From positions 29,526-93,525 of the forward strand of contig NZ_JAHESC010000030.1 in NCBI RefSeq assembly GCF_018598185.1: a stretch of 64,000 nt of DNA, given 5' to 3'. The DNA is from Dawidia soli (GTDB lineage Bacteria > Bacteroidota > Bacteroidia > Cytophagales > Cyclobacteriaceae). The notes beneath the pieces are model-generated. The model saw only the letters and a program-made list of their open reading frames with translations. It did no database searches and was not told where the DNA came from. Positions 63,927 through 64,000 of the stretch are shown one piece after another. Every line of letters starts with the position of its first letter. The first letter of the stretch is position 1. The translations under genes were made by a program, and so were the position numbers.

Positions 63927-64000
63927 CCATCCAATGAATGGCCGCCCGCCGTTGGGCGGGGGCTTCCGTGGGGTGGAGCCCCCCCCCGGGGGTCCCCGCG
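63927..64000. other. GC-extreme end of window
   Basis: Long G and C runs and hairpins (CCCGCCGTTGGGCGGG). No gene. It marks a sharp return from AT-rich to GC-rich DNA and may include sequence errors in homopolymers. Confidence 0.5.

Overview
The window is chromosomal DNA of a member of the Bacteroidota, most likely a Cytophagales-type environmental bacterium (the order is inference). The evidence is family content (PorQ and a PorE-like protein of the type IX secretion system, DUF4421, DUF3817, a GH3-family protein, Wzi/RemB-like barrel, YifB, type B L31) and several promoters of the Bacteroidota form TTG-N19-22-TAnnTTTG. About 56 kb is moderately GC-rich and dense with housekeeping genes. After the tRNA-Ser at 56417-56504 the DNA becomes visibly AT-richer, with different codon choice and long spacers, up to about 63.85 kb.

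Layout. 1-8.3 kb: end of a beta-rich protein, HtrA protease, GH3-family enzyme, dxr, rseP, PorE-like OmpA protein. 8.5-14.5 kb: lon, then the tight operon porQ-hslU-DUF4421. 14.5-18 kb: SixA-like phosphatase, an LpxL-type acyltransferase, fmt-folA, a small lipoprotein. 18-23.4 kb: a six-gene minus-strand operon (sugar nucleotidyltransferase-like protein, holB-like delta', hemC, cyclophilin lipoprotein, RmlD-like reductase, DUF3817). 23.5-34.2 kb: L31, a Wzi/RemB-like barrel, an MsbA-type ABC exporter, yifB, an epimerase plus glycosyltransferase pair, and an FtsX/MacB-type permease. 34.4-45.3 kb: PAS histidine kinase, SpoU methyltransferase, rRNA methyltransferase-like gene, typA-TPR pair, the fused mutase IcmF, one unknown. 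45.4-52.6 kb: a complete RND efflux system (OMF, pump, adaptor) with an AraC-type regulator upstream on the same strand. 52.8-56.4 kb: rhomboid, MaoC-like protein, one unknown, TatD, asparaginase.

The accessory region begins at tRNA-Ser(GGA). The first cargo block (56.7-58.6 kb) holds two overlapping unknown genes and an exported protein with six Cys/His repeats of strikingly regular length (37/27/37/27/37/25 residues). A mosaic of partial copies of the tRNA 3' flank follows (58.69-59.03 kb). The second block (59.2-63.7 kb) holds a TOTE-type archaeo-eukaryotic primase and DEAH-family helicase, separated only by one in-frame TGA, then three overlapping genes including an AbiEii-type nucleotidyltransferase. 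A diverged direct repeat (58881-58957 and 63852-63926) brackets this second block. No integrase or transposase is visible. I read this as a tRNA-anchored, possibly tandem, array of defence cargo. This is the most promising part of the window for something undescribed.
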